Assembly (NCBI GenBank): GCA_016865015.1
Contig: CP018226.1
Span: forward strand, 3,503,001-3,567,000
Direction of reading: 5' to 3'
DNA: 64,000 bases
Source of the DNA: Rhizobiales bacterium IMCC20636
Lineage (GTDB): Bacteria > Pseudomonadota > Alphaproteobacteria > Rhizobiales > GCA-2746425
Part shown: positions 1 to 12,033 of the stretch, one piece after another
Layout of the letters: every line of letters begins with the position of its first letter
Numbering within the stretch: position 1 is the stretch's first letter
The notes under the pieces: model-generated
Seen by the model: only the letters and a program-made list of their open reading frames with translations
Told to the model about the DNA's origin: nothing
Databases searched by the model: none
Made by a program: the position numbers and the translations under genes

Positions 1-113
1 AAACCGGCGCGTCAGCGTGCGCCGCATCACGCCTTTGCTCTCCGGAAACTAATGCGAACTGTCGCGGTGGACCAATCAGTTTACCGCCGTGACTGCACCG
101 TTACGAAGAATCG
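1..113. other. Left edge, possible tail of an upstream gene
   Basis: No complete gene is visible. One plus-strand frame is open from base 2 and stops at TAA 50-52 with an Arg-rich tail; another stops at 90-92. Either could be the end of a gene that begins outside the window. The hairpin at 114-141 would fit as its terminator. I cannot choose between the frames. Confidence 0.25.
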
Positions 114-141
114 AAAAGGTCGGCTTCACGCCGGCCTTTTC
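114..141 (+). terminator. Rho-independent terminator
   Basis: The arms AAAAGGTCGGC (114-124) and GCCGGCCTTTT (130-140) pair with one G-U and a 5-nt loop (125-129). The second arm ends in a T run. It probably ends the gene that enters from the left, and it lies 114 bases before the next start codon. Because the arms carry A and T tracts on both sides, it could also work in the other direction. Confidence 0.65.
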
Positions 142-254
142 AATATTCCCCATCAATGCGGATCATCATCACATCAATAAAATGCGATGGATTGATGAGG
201 ATGGAGACGGCAATATGCTGCGGAAACAGAATGTGTTGAGCAACAGGATCTGCA

Positions 255-866
255 ATGCTGCGATTATACGCCATGCCGGGCTCCGGGAATTCGTACAAGG
301 TACAATTGCTGGCGAACTTGCTGAAAATCGAGTTGGAGCAGATCAACATGTCCGCTCTGGATGGATCGACCCGCACTGCAGATTATCTGGAGAAAAATCC
401 CACTGGAAAACTTCCATTGCTTGAACTGGAGGATGGGCGTTTTCTGCCAGAATCCGGCGCAATCCTGGCCTATCTGGCCGAAGGTAGCGAGTTCCTGCCA
501 GAGGATCGCTTTCAACGAGCACGCTGTCTTGGCTGGATGTTCTTCGAGCAATACAGTCACGAGCCTGCAATCGCCACCAGCCGTTCCATCGCGGTCTATC
601 CGGAACGGGCCGTCGGCGTGAGCGCATCTGCAAAACAGCAATTGCTCGACAAGGGACATGCTGCCTTGGCTGTCATGGAGACCCAATTGCAGCAAAGCAC
701 CTATCTGGTGGGTGACAGCCCAACAATCGCAGAAATTGCGCTATATGCGTATACTCATGATTGTGAGACGGGTGGCTTTGCCCTCACCGCATATCCCCAA
801 ATCTGCGCATGGCTGAAACGCATTGAGGGCCTGGTGAACTACATGAAGATGCCGCAGGGCCACTGA
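255..866 (+). CDS. Glutathione S-transferase family protein
   Basis: A 203-residue cytosolic protein with the usual GST layout: an N-terminal thioredoxin-like domain (about 1-78) and an all-helical C-terminal domain (about 88-200). The glutathione-site landmarks are visible: the LP dipeptide with the cis-proline (53-54) and the ESGAI segment (66-70), which in this family binds the gamma-glutamyl group. Proteins of this type conjugate or reduce electrophiles with glutathione; the substrate cannot be read from sequence. It stands alone between two terminator-like hairpins, so it is probably monocistronic. The ATG at 255 places the first beta strand (LRLYAMPGSGNS) at the expected distance from the N-terminus. 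Confidence 0.85.
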   Translation: MLRLYAMPGSGNSYKVQLLANLLKIELEQINMSALDGSTRTADYLEKNPTGKLPLLELEDGRFLPESGAILAYLAEGSEFLPEDRFQRARCLGWMFFEQYSHEPAIATSRSIAVYPERAVGVSASAKQQLLDKGHAALAVMETQLQQSTYLVGDSPTIAEIALYAYTHDCETGGFALTAYPQICAWLKRIEGLVNYMKMPQGH

Positions 867-880
867 AACTCAGGCACAAA

Positions 881-912
881 AAAGGCTCCTGACGGAGCCG
901 AAGTTTCTTGAA
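881..912 (+). terminator. Probable terminator after the GST gene
   Basis: GGCTCC (884-889) pairs with GGAGCC (894-899) around a TGAC tetraloop, with an A run before it and a loose T-containing tail (GAAGTTTCTT) after it. It begins 15 bases after the GST stop codon. The stem is short and the T tract is interrupted, so the call is moderate. Confidence 0.5.
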
Positions 913-1228
913 CGATGTTTCAAAAGATTGCCCGGTCTGAAAGTCACCCCTCAGGTTGGGGGGCTGAAAGAATGGGGTTGTTTCAAACCGGGCTGTCTGA
1001 GGCAACATCATTAATATGGATAGCCAAGATGGCTGACGAAGGGCTGAAAAAGGGCAAAATTGTGATTATTTGCAACATTACGTGATGTGAAAAATTGCAA
1101 TCCAGGATAGTTTTATTGATAAGAAAAACGTTAAAGTTCAGAAATCATAGTGGAATCCATGCTTGCATTGGTCCAGACTTCACGTCATCCTATTGTAACA
1201 ATTATAGAAAATTTTCGGGCGGACTTTT
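913..1228. other. Intergenic region, no gene seen
   Basis: About 315 bases between the GST terminator and the DUF2794 gene. No frame looks coding. The second half is rich in A and T (about 1060-1215), which fits a promoter region for the downstream gene, but I see no pair of hexamers clear enough to call. Confidence 0.4.
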
Positions 1229-1663
1229 ATGGCGGATATGAATGATAACTCCGGTGCGTCAAATCGCAGACATGCAGACTCAACCTCCGGCGCCCAGATT
1301 CATTCCTTTCCGACAGATAAAACAACATCTCACCAAACCACTTCACTCAACAAAGCCAACCACAAGCAGGTGACGTTCAACCGGACCGAGCTGGATGCCA
1401 TATTGCGCATTTATGGTTTTATGGTCGCTGCTGGCGAATGGCGCGACTATGCGATTGATCATCTCAAAGATCGCGCCGTGTTTTCAATTTTCCGACGCGC
1501 CAGCGAAATGCCCATGTTCTACGTGGAAAAAGACCCGTCACTGGCCCGCAAACAGGGCATGTACAAGGTGGTCGCTGCCAGCGGCCACATCATGAAACGC
1601 GGTCACGAGTTGCGTCAGGTCCTCAAAGTCCTTGAAAAACCGCTGAAACTGATCTCGCAATAG
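1229..1663 (+). CDS. DUF2794 family protein
   Basis: A 144-residue protein. After a polar, Ser/Thr/His-rich stretch of about 45 residues that is probably disordered, residues 48-140 match the conserved block I know from DUF2794: FNRTELDAILRIYGFMVAAG, then EWRDYAIDHLKDRAVFSIFR, RASEMPMF and KRGHELRQVLKVL. The family is small, confined to Alphaproteobacteria and without a known function. No membrane segment or signal peptide is present. The ATG at 1229 has only a weak upstream purine stretch; a second ATG at 1238 is an alternative start. It converges with the septation-protein gene, 45 bases away. Confidence 0.85.
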   Translation: MADMNDNSGASNRRHADSTSGAQIHSFPTDKTTSHQTTSLNKANHKQVTFNRTELDAILRIYGFMVAAGEWRDYAIDHLKDRAVFSIFRRASEMPMFYVEKDPSLARKQGMYKVVAASGHIMKRGHELRQVLKVLEKPLKLISQ

Positions 1664-1708
1664 GGCTCACCCGACCTTCAAAAAAGCCGGTTTTGCGCGC
1701 CGCTCCGT

Positions 1709-2310
1709 TCAGGTTTCTCCATCAGCCTCTTCAGGGATGCTGTGCTTCGTAATCAACGGCATCTGAAACAGGGTGAAGGCCAGTGTGATGGGCATGAAGC
1801 CAAACACTTTGAACGACACCCAGAAGTCGGTTGAAAAATTGCGCCAGACAATTTCATTGATGACTGCTAGGACGAAAAAGAACACACCCCAGCGGAATGT
1901 CAGCAAGCGCCAGCCTTCATCTGTCAGTTTGAAGACACTGTCAAACACATAGCCCAGCAATGATTTGCCAAAGTAGAGGCCACCCAAAAGAATTCCGCCA
2001 AACAGACAATTCACGATGGTTGGCTTGAGTTTGATGAACAGGTCATTTTGCAGATAGATCGTCAATCCGCCAAAAATCAAAACAACGATGCCGGTGATCA
2101 GCGGCATGATGGCAAGTTTGCGCGTTAGTATCCACGATGCCGCCAGCGCTATTGTAATGGCGACCATGAAGACCGCAGTTGCCGTGAAAATGCCATAGCG
2201 GCTATTGGCGAAGAAAAATATGGCCAGAGGGCCAAGTTCCAGCGCGAGTTTCAGCAGCGGATTGATTTCGGCGCGTTGCGGATCATTCGGGTCGCGTTCA
2301 ATCATGTTCG

Positions 2311-2314
<4 letters not shown>
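1709..2314 (-). CDS. yciB: Inner membrane septation protein A (YciB/IspZ family)
   Basis: A 201-residue hydrophobic protein with five or six predicted membrane helices. It matches the intracellular septation protein A family: an early [17 protein letters not shown] block, [17 protein letters not shown], and [20 protein letters not shown]. In enterobacteria YciB affects cell envelope and division; in Shigella loss of ispZ impairs septation. The start ATG overlaps the ftsY stop by four bases (ATGA), so the two genes are translationally coupled. It is the last gene of the minus-strand operon dapF-mtaB-ftsY-yciB. Confidence 0.9.
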
Positions 2315-3647
<1,333 letters not shown>

Positions 3648-3648
<1 letters not shown>

Positions 3649-4916
3649 TAAACGGCCTCGCCGAAGAGATGGCGATGGGAGCAATCCTTGATGTATACTG
3701 GAACGATGTCACCTGCTGTCTCGCCCTCAAGCTCAACCTGAGTAAACTGCTCTGTGCGCCCGAGACCGGGCTTTTCAATCAGTACCTGATGGGTGGACCC
3801 AATTTCGCTTTTCAAATGCTTTTGCAACGCTTGATCGCCTTTTTCCCGCAGGCGCCCTGCCCGCTCCTTGATCAAAGACCGGTCGAGTTGCGGCATGCGC
3901 GCGGCCGGTGTGCCGGGGCGCGGTGAGAACGGAAAAATATGCAGATGGGTCAGATCGCAGGCCTCCACAATTGACAGGGAGTTTTCAAACATCTCTTCGG
4001 TTTCCGTTGGGAACCCGGCAATGATGTCGGCGCCAAAGGCCATATCCGGGCGCAGCGCACGCACCTGATCGCAAAAATCAATCGTGTCCTGTCGCAAATG
4101 CCGCCGTTTCATGCGCTTCAAAATCATATCGTCGCCGGATTGCAGCGACAAATGCAGATGCGGCATCAGGCGTTCTTCCTGCGCAATGGCTGCCATCAGT
4201 TCCGGATCAACCTCAATTGAATCAATCGAAGAAAGACGCAACCGTTCCAGTTCGGGCACATGTTTCAGGACCGCCTGAACCAAGGCACCCAGCTTGGGCG
4301 CACCCGGCAAATCGGCCCCGTATGAGGTGATGTCCACGCCGGTGATGACCACTTCACGGTAGTCATTTTCTGTCAGACGCCGCACCTGATCGACCACTGC
4401 GCCCATCGGCACGGACCGTGAATTGCCCCTGCCGTAAGGAATTATGCAGAAGGTGCAGCGGTGGTCGCAACCGGTCTGGACCTGAACAAAGGCACGGGTG
4501 CGCCCTTCAATGCCCTCGATCAGATGGGGTGCTGTTTCACGCACCGACATGATGTCGTTGACGCGGGTCTTTTCGGTGTCGTTGACGCCAAATTGCGGCA
4601 GCATCCGGTAGCTGGCTGCCACCAGCTTCTCTTCATTGCCCAGAACAAGCGAAACCTCGTCCATATTGGCGAACATGTCCGGATCGGTTTGCGCCGCGCA
4701 GCCGGAGACGATGACCGTCTTGTCCGGATGGTCCCGTTTTGCGCGCCTTATGGCCTGGCGTGCCTGGCGCACAGCTTCAGATGTCACCGCGCAGGTGTTG
4801 ATGAGAATTGCATCTGTCAGGCCAGCCGCGATTGCCTCGCGCTTCATGACCTGGCTTTCAACCGTATTCAACCGGCAGCCAAAGGTCAGAACATCGATGT
4901 TGGGAACCTTGCTCAT
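3648..4916 (-). CDS. mtaB: tRNA t6A37 methylthiotransferase MtaB
   Basis: A 422-residue radical-SAM methylthiotransferase that turns N6-threonylcarbamoyladenosine at tRNA position 37 into its 2-methylthio form. The N-terminal cluster cysteines are C14, C42 and C73, and the radical-SAM triad CDHRCTFC gives C150, C154 and C157. A TRAM-like RNA-binding segment closes the protein (about 365-420). The start region [11 protein letters not shown] is characteristic of MtaB rather than of MiaB or RimO. It lies six bases after dapF, and its stop overlaps the ftsY GTG start, so it is the second gene of a tight operon. Confidence 0.95.
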
Positions 4917-4922
4917 ACCGGA

Positions 4923-5792
4923 TTACGCCACATCACTGGCTGGTTCGGCAATTGCAAACAAGCTTTCGGGCAACATTCCGGAATGCTCGAGTTCCCATGG
5001 CCCGGTCATGATCACATGACCGTCCTCACGCCAGGACAGGTTCAGATCTCCGCCCGGGAGGGAAATCCGCACATTGCGACCGGACCGACCGGTGCGCGCT
5101 GCGCTGACAGCAACAGCGCAGGCAGCAGACCCGCAGGCTTTGGTTTCACCCGCGCCACGCTCCCAGACCCGCAGGCGGATGTGATCGGGCGACATGATTT
5201 GCGCAAACGAGATATTGGCCTTCTGCGGGAACATGGCGTGATGCTCCAATTTCGGTCCTATCCGCGACAAATCATAGTCGTCTGTGTTGTCGACCCAGAA
5301 GATTGCATGAGGATTGCCCATATTCGCGACAGACGGATTTTCCAGCGTGACGCCATGGCCTTCATAGACCAGTTCGATTGCGGTGGTGTCTTCAGTCTGC
5401 GCAGACAGGGGGATTTCATTCCAGCCGAATTTGGGAACGCCCATATCCACACTGATGTCTGCACCCCTGCGGATGGTCTGCAGCAATCCGGCTTCCGTTT
5501 CAAAAACAGCTTCGTCAACACCCAGACGGTCGAGTTCCATGCCCGCGATGCAGCGCGTCCCATTGCCGCATGCGCCAGAGCGTGATCCGTCATTGTTCCA
5601 GATTTCCACATAGGCTGCCGTACCATCAGATATTGGCGGCAACAGCACCATCAACTGATCAAAAAACGACCCCTCTCGTGCTGCAATTGCGCGTGCAGCA
5701 TCCGGTGTCACCAACACATGGTGATCCCTCAGGTCAAGCATGACAATCTCGTTGCCAGCGCCGTTCATTTTGTAATAGCCGATATCGTTCAT
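4923..5792 (-). CDS. dapF: Diaminopimelate epimerase
   Basis: DapF converts LL- into meso-diaminopimelate for lysine and peptidoglycan synthesis, without a cofactor, using two cysteines. Both are present: C75 in GACGNGTRC and C220 in TKACGSAAC. I start it at ATG 5792, which gives 289 residues and the usual opening ending in YKMNGAGNE; the longer frame from 5870 adds 26 residues with no family counterpart. It is the first gene of the dapF-mtaB-ftsY-yciB operon and is divergent from the metallo-hydrolase gene across about 180 bases that should hold both promoters. Confidence 0.93.
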   Translation of the reverse strand: MNDIGYYKMNGAGNEIVMLDLRDHHVLVTPDAARAIAAREGSFFDQLMVLLPPISDGTAAYVEIWNNDGSRSGACGNGTRCIAGMELDRLGVDEAVFETEAGLLQTIRRGADISVDMGVPKFGWNEIPLSAQTEDTTAIELVYEGHGVTLENPSVANMGNPHAIFWVDNTDDYDLSRIGPKLEHHAMFPQKANISFAQIMSPDHIRLRVWERGAGETKACGSAACAVAVSAARTGRSGRNVRISLPGGDLNLSWREDGHVIMTGPWELEHSGMLPESLFAIAEPASDVA

Positions 5793-5975
5793 GGTCGCGT
5801 GTGTTTCAAAGGTCCTGTTAATGCCGCCTATATGGCGGATCAAGTGAACAAATACTAGGGCATACACCATTTGCGAGCGTGTTCAATACGCGCTCAGACG
5901 CAAAAAAACGATCGATCAATATTGCTTTGTACAACGCAAACCCTAAGATCATCTCCAGATCATGGAGGATTCAGC

Positions 5976-6893
5976 ATGTTTGCATCTCGTGTGTTCCTGG
6001 CTTTTCTCGTTTCCTGTGCTCTTTTCACGCTGCCCGCCTTCGGCAGCCCAAGGCTTCAACTTGTTCAGTCTGAAAGAGCTCCCGTCAGCACCTGTCTCGC
6101 GATTGCGCAAAATCTTGATCGATTGCCGAGCGTCGCGCGCGCCACTTACACCAATCTGGACCGGCCGTTTGGTCACGGACCATTGATACGGACCATAAAC
6201 TCGGAAATCGACACAGACATTGATCGCGCTCTGACCCCTTATGAGGCGCGGATCACGTTTTATGATCATTCAACCTATATCATCGAAAGCGCACAGGGGA
6301 TCACAGCCGCCACGGACTATTTCGGCTATGCCCAATATAAGGGCCAGAATTTGATCCCGACCATCGTGACTATGAACAAGGCACATTCGAGCCACTACAC
6401 CGCGAATCCGGACAGCCGCATTGCCCATGCCATGCCTGGCTGGGGTGATACAGAGCCAGCCAAACACCTCATTCAGGTTGAGGATGTGCTCGTTCGCAAT
6501 GTCACCACCGATATTGTGCGCGGGGGCTTTCGCGAAGCCGATGCCAATTCAATCTTCATTTTCGAAGTGGCGGGCCTGTGCATCGGGCATCTGGGTCATC
6601 TGCATCATGCGCTGACCGATTCCCACTTTGCGAATATCGGTCGTCTGGATGTGGTCATGGTGCCGATTGATGGGGCCATGACACAGAGCCTCGTTGGTAT
6701 GGCCGAGATTGTGAAACGGTTGCGTTCAAGTGTCGTGCTGCCAATGCATGCACGCGGCTTTGCCACGCCCGACACGCTGATCGCCATGCTGGGAGACAGT
6801 TTTGACAATCTGCGTCTTCCCGGAAACACGATGATCCTGTCCGTGAACAATCTGCCGCGTCGACCCACTGTCATCGTGCCGGCCAGAATGTAG
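5976..6893 (+). CDS. Exported metallo-beta-lactamase-fold hydrolase (UlaG-like)
   Basis: A 305-residue protein from ATG 5976, chosen because GGAGGA lies 7 bases upstream and because a signal peptide follows at once (about residues 1-23, ending PAFG). The body fits the MBL-fold branch that includes UlaG-type lactonases: FYDHSTYIIESAQG, a KAHSSHYT segment in place of the classic HxHxDH, the GHLGHLHH strand, a VPIDG metal-site aspartate and VLPMHARG. The altered first metal motif and the export signal set it apart from cytoplasmic UlaG. The substrate is unknown. No operon partner is evident. Confidence 0.72.
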   Translation: MFASRVFLAFLVSCALFTLPAFGSPRLQLVQSERAPVSTCLAIAQNLDRLPSVARATYTNLDRPFGHGPLIRTINSEIDTDIDRALTPYEARITFYDHSTYIIESAQGITAATDYFGYAQYKGQNLIPTIVTMNKAHSSHYTANPDSRIAHAMPGWGDTEPAKHLIQVEDVLVRNVTTDIVRGGFREADANSIFIFEVAGLCIGHLGHLHHALTDSHFANIGRLDVVMVPIDGAMTQSLVGMAEIVKRLRSSVVLPMHARGFATPDTLIAMLGDSFDNLRLPGNTMILSVNNLPRRPTVIVPARM

Positions 6894-6923
6894 GCATAAA
6901 TTCTGGATAGTGTTGATCTGTGA

Positions 6924-7874
6924 TCAGCGTTCTGAGAAGCGCAAATCGGTGTTTTTCAGTGTTGTGATAAAATGATCTCGGATTTTTTGCGTATCACAGG
7001 CGACTGCAAACCGAACCTTTGGACGATCTGGATCATCGACAATCTGGGTGCCACCGGCTTCCTCACCCTCGACAATGACAGTCACTGGCGCGCTGTCATA
7101 TGAGAACCAGTCCGGATCGGTGATCGCAATCAGAGCGGCCGGATCGTGGAGGCAACAGCCATCGAAGGCACGGCTGTCCTGATAAAAGCGGACATAAAAC
7201 GCTGACACGTCCCGCAAAAAGCCACCGATTCCCGGCGCGCCCAGCGCAATCTCTTCCAGATGCTGGGATGTGCACAATATTTGCTGCGTGACATCCAGTC
7301 CGATGACCCTGACATCCCAGCCTGCGGCGAAAACCATTTCAGCGGCATGCGGATCATTGTGGATATTGGCCTCTGCAAAAGCGTTGACATTGCCGGGAAC
7401 AGTGACAGCGCCTCCCATGAGAACCACGCCGCCGATCTTGTTCGGCAAGTCTGCATCCAGATCCAGCGCATGCGCCAGATTTGTCAGCGGACCAATCGGG
7501 CACAGGAGCAAATCTTCGCCATGCTCGTCTGCCATATCGCAGATAAATTGCGCGGCGCTGCGCGGATCGACAGGCAATTGTGGATTGGGTGCTGGCAGAT
7601 CGCCAAATCCTTCCGCACCGTGAATAAAATGAGCAGGATCGCGCTGGGCCTGCTGATAAGGCCGCTCCGCGCCATGAGCTACCGGCACCGCAAGACCTGC
7701 CATTTCCACCAGATGGCGCGCGTTTCGTGTGGCCTGATGGGTGTGAACATTGCCAAAAACAGTGGTTAAACCCACCACGTCCAAGCGGGGATCAGCAAAT
7801 GCCATGTGAATCGCCAAAGCATCATCGACGCCCGGATCCGTATCAATGATGATTTTCTGTCGGGACATTGCCAT
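6924..7874 (-). CDS. Nucleoside hydrolase (IunH family)
   Basis: About 316 residues from ATG 7874 (a second ATG at 7868 is an alternative). The calcium and ribose site DTDPGVDDA lies within the first 15 residues, as in all inosine-uridine-preferring hydrolases, followed by GLTTVFGNV and, later, LLCPIGPLTNLA and NIHNDPHAAEMVF. The enzyme splits nucleosides into ribose and base for salvage; base preference cannot be read with confidence. It is divergent from the TauE-type transporter, with about 170 bases between them. Confidence 0.9.
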   Translation of the reverse strand: MAMSRQKIIIDTDPGVDDALAIHMAFADPRLDVVGLTTVFGNVHTHQATRNARHLVEMAGLAVPVAHGAERPYQQAQRDPAHFIHGAEGFGDLPAPNPQLPVDPRSAAQFICDMADEHGEDLLLCPIGPLTNLAHALDLDADLPNKIGGVVLMGGAVTVPGNVNAFAEANIHNDPHAAEMVFAAGWDVRVIGLDVTQQILCTSQHLEEIALGAPGIGGFLRDVSAFYVRFYQDSRAFDGCCLHDPAALIAITDPDWFSYDSAPVTVIVEGEEAGGTQIVDDPDRPKVRFAVACDTQKIRDHFITTLKNTDLRFSER

Positions 7875-8044
7875 GACGATCTGTCTTTCATTAACGGGAT
7901 TGGTGCAATAGTGACAGAACAGTGTGTCAGGCTTGCATGGGTTCACAACTTCGATCAAAACCACTTATCAGCGGTGCCTGCAAGAATCCAAATCTTTTCA
8001 ATCAACCATGCCAGAGGAGGCACATTTGAAATCTGCCTGCTTCC

Positions 8045-8797
8045 ATGTTTGACATTGCAACACTGACAGCCATCGGCGCTGCCTTTCTTCTGGCGGGTGT
8101 GATCAAAGGCATCATCGGCTTTGCCTTGCCGATTGTCAGCGTGGGGCTTCTGACCGTTCTGATCGGACTTCCGAATGCCATGGCGCTTTTGCTGGTGCCA
8201 GCGCTTGCGGTGAATATCTGGCAGGGCGCGGTTGGTGGCCATCTGAAAACCGTTACCGTGCGAATCTGGCCTTATCTGACGATGGCAACCGCAACTGTCT
8301 GGCTGGGGGCGCTCAGCCTGACGCGGGTTGAGCTGCCGCTGTTGTCAGCGTTTCTGGGCTGCGTTCTGATGATTTATGCGCTCAGCAACATGTTGGGTCT
8401 GCGCATCACAATCACGCCAGCGCAGGACCGATGGCTTGGCCCGTTGATCGGCGGCATAAACGGATTGGTGACTGGCATGACCGGCACCAGCGCAGTTCCC
8501 GGCATCATCTACCTGCAGGCTGTCGGGCTGGAGCGCGATGCGCTGATCCAGGCGATGGGTATTCTGTTCACGCTATCGCTCGTTGCATTGGCACTGGTGT
8601 TGGGCGGCAATGGCATCCTCACCGGCGAATTGGCACTCTTGTCAGTGGCTGCCTGTGTACCAGCGTTTGCCGGAATGATTTTGGGGCGACGTATTCGCAA
8701 ATCGCTGTCAGAATCCAATTTCCGCCGTGTCTTCTTCATCGCCCTGCTGGTGCTGGGTGCCTATATCGTGACGTCCTCTGCGCCCTGGAGCCTGTGA
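8045..8797 (+). CDS. TauE/SafE family sulfite/organic anion exporter
   Basis: A 250-residue integral membrane protein with about seven or eight helices and the family's two related halves: GVIKGIIGFALPIVSVGLL near the start and GGINGLVTGMTGTSAVPG in the middle. TauE/SafE members move small anions such as sulfite, sulfoacetate or thiosulfate outward, but substrates vary widely. The ATG at 8045 is preceded at a distance of about 24 bases by an AGAGGAGG that is too far to serve it; an in-frame TGA upstream rules out a longer start. No sulfur metabolism gene lies beside it. Confidence 0.85.
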   Translation: MFDIATLTAIGAAFLLAGVIKGIIGFALPIVSVGLLTVLIGLPNAMALLLVPALAVNIWQGAVGGHLKTVTVRIWPYLTMATATVWLGALSLTRVELPLLSAFLGCVLMIYALSNMLGLRITITPAQDRWLGPLIGGINGLVTGMTGTSAVPGIIYLQAVGLERDALIQAMGILFTLSLVALALVLGGNGILTGELALLSVAACVPAFAGMILGRRIRKSLSESNFRRVFFIALLVLGAYIVTSSAPWSL

Positions 8798-8916
8798 TAC
8801 GGGAACGATCTGTGTTGCGGCTTGACGCACCAGTGCAAACCTCCTAAAACCCGCACATCAATCGGATTTGCCAAATTCGAGCCGCCGACCGGTTCCCTGA
8901 AGACACCGGAGGTCAA

Positions 8917-8945
8917 CACCCGCCAGCGCGTTGCGCCCTCGGGTG
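8917..8945 (+). terminator. Hairpin between the TauE gene and ffh, possible terminator
   Basis: The outer arms CACCCG (8917-8922) and CGGGTG (8940-8945) enclose inner arms GCGC (8926-8929) and GCGC (8933-8936) around a GTT loop. TGTTTT follows. It could end transcription from the TauE-type gene. I looked for the 4.5S SRP RNA in this gap because ffh follows, but its conserved GGAAGGAAGCA loop is absent. Confidence 0.35.
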
Positions 8946-9033
8946 TGTTTTGCGTTTGGCTGAATGCATCCTATGTTGGATGTATCCGAAACAGATTTGG
9001 GCGCGGGTGAAAATCCGTGTGAATTAAAGAGCC

Positions 9034-10562
<1,529 letters not shown>

Positions 10563-10563
<1 letters not shown>

Positions 10564-10883
10564 TGACTGAGGCATCCAACCCACATGATGACGCCAAGAA
10601 GACAGCGGCTCTTGAGGAGTTGCTGTCGATTCGCGGTTCGATCGATAATATCGATGCGGCTGTAATCCACATGCTGGCTGAGCGTTTCAAATGTACCAAA
10701 CGGGTTGGCGTGCTGAAGGCAGAAAACGACATTCCACCTTCGGATATCGACAGAGAGCAGCGTCAGATCGAACGCTTGCGCAAGCTGGCCGTGGATGCTG
10801 AGCTTGATGCCGAATTTGCCGAAAAATTCCTGAATTTCATCATTCGCGAAGTCATCCAGAACCATCTGGCGTTAAGGAGCTGA
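10563..10883 (+). CDS. Chorismate mutase (AroQ class)
   Basis: A 106-residue all-helical monofunctional AroQ-type enzyme that rearranges chorismate to prephenate for Phe and Tyr synthesis. The three-helix pattern is visible: RGSIDNIDAAVIHMLAERF, KRVGVLKAEND, then DIDREQRQIERLRKLA and the C-terminal helix EKFLNFIIREVIQNHLAL. The conserved active-site basic residues fall in the first two helices. The ATG overlaps the ffh stop, so expression is coupled to ffh. The position between ffh and rpsP is a recurrent arrangement in Alphaproteobacteria. Confidence 0.9.
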
Positions 10884-11056
10884 TTGTCATGCAAATCATC
10901 CCACTCCTCGCAACGGAACTGCTGGCTGCGCAATGCCGAACACACAAGCCCGTTTCTCGTTTCACCGCCGATGTCTGTTGGCACCGGTCTTCAACAGAAT
11001 TCAGAAAAACTCTGAGCTCATAATTCAAACATCCCAAAACACTCAAGGAAATCAAC

Positions 11057-11461
11057 ATGTCTGTAAAAATTCGTCTTGCCCGTGGCGGCTCTAAAAAGCG
11101 TCCATTCTATTCCATCGTGATTGCCGACATTCGCGCACCACGTGATGGCCGTTTCATCGAAAAAATCGGCACTTTCAACCCGCTTCTGGCCAAAGATGAT
11201 GAAAACCGCATCATTCTGGATACGGATCGTGCGAAGCATTGGCTCGATCATGGCGCTCAGCCTACTGACCGTGTTCTGCGCTTTCTGGATGCAGCCGGTC
11301 TAGCCAAGCGCGATGCGCGCAACAACCCGAACAAAGCCAAACCAGGCAAAAAAGCCGAAGAACGTGTGGCTGAAAAAGCTGCGGCTGCGGAAGCTGCCTC
11401 TGAAGCTGCTGCGGCGGCTGCGGCTGCCCCTGCTGAAGAAGCTCCGGCTGAAGCTGAATAA
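11057..11461 (+). CDS. rpsP: 30S ribosomal protein S16, with Ala/Glu-rich tail
   Basis: The S16 core occupies about residues 1-85: the start [19 protein letters not shown], then SPRDGRFIE-like [20 protein letters not shown] and [17 protein letters not shown]. After [16 protein letters not shown] come about 35 residues made almost only of Ala and Glu, which lie beyond the ribosomal core. Such tails occur in rhizobial S16. AAGGA lies 7 bases upstream of the ATG. It heads the rpsP-rimM-trmD run, with 172 non-coding bases before it that may hold a promoter. Confidence 0.97.
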   Translation: MSVKIRLARGGSKKRPFYSIVIADIRAPRDGRFIEKIGTFNPLLAKDDENRIILDTDRAKHWLDHGAQPTDRVLRFLDAAGLAKRDARNNPNKAKPGKKAEERVAEKAAAAEAASEAAAAAAAAPAEEAPAEAE

Positions 11462-11467
11462 GGCATC

Positions 11468-12031
11468 ATGCGCAACTTTCCCAAAACTCCGGATGGTATG
11501 GTCCTGATCGCCGAGATCGGGGCCGCCAGTGGTGTGAAGGGCGAGGTGCGCATCAAGCTGCATTCTGATGATCCGGCAGCCCTCACCGCCTATGGCGCGT
11601 TGCAGGATGCTGCCGGACGATCCTTCACAGTCACGAAATCACGACCGGTCAAAACGGTCTTTGTCTGCGTGCTGGATGAGGTTCGTGACCGCTCGTCAGC
11701 CGAAGCGCTGACCAACACGCCGCTTTACATCAGCCGCGACAAACTGCCCGCACCAGACCCGGACGAGTTCTATCACATTGATCTTGCCGGGCTTGATGTT
11801 CAGTTGGCTGATGGCAGCCTGTTCGGCAAGATTCTGGCTGTTCATGATTTTGGTGCCGGGGATATTCTTGAAATCACTCCATATGAGGGCGATTCAATGA
11901 TGATTCCTTTCAGTCTGGCGGCGGTTCCTGTTGTCGATATTGCCGGCGGCTTCGTACAACTGGCCGATCTGCCAGGCCTGTTGGATGATGATGCGGTCGA
12001 AGATGAGCCTTCTGATACAGAGGTCGACTAG
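11468..12031 (+). CDS. rimM: Ribosome maturation factor RimM
   Basis: A 187-residue 30S assembly factor that binds S19 and helps mature the 3' domain of 16S rRNA. The N-terminal RimM barrel (about 10-95) has [20 protein letters not shown]; the C-terminal PRC-like barrel (about 100-175) has [17 protein letters not shown] and [15 protein letters not shown]. It starts six bases after the rpsP stop and ends two bases before the trmD start, so it is cotranscribed. The last 15 residues are acidic. Confidence 0.95.
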   Translation: MRNFPKTPDGMVLIAEIGAASGVKGEVRIKLHSDDPAALTAYGALQDAAGRSFTVTKSRPVKTVFVCVLDEVRDRSSAEALTNTPLYISRDKLPAPDPDEFYHIDLAGLDVQLADGSLFGKILAVHDFGAGDILEITPYEGDSMMIPFSLAAVPVVDIAGGFVQLADLPGLLDDDAVEDEPSDTEVD

Positions 12032-12033
12032 CT

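Noticed and set aside
4461-5585. 374-codon plus-strand frame
   Set aside because: It is antisense to mtaB and dapF, which have intact catalytic motifs; the plus frame has no recognisable domain.
8798-9033. 4.5S SRP RNA next to ffh
   Set aside because: The conserved GGAAGGAAGCA tetraloop region is absent on both strands; only an ordinary hairpin is present.
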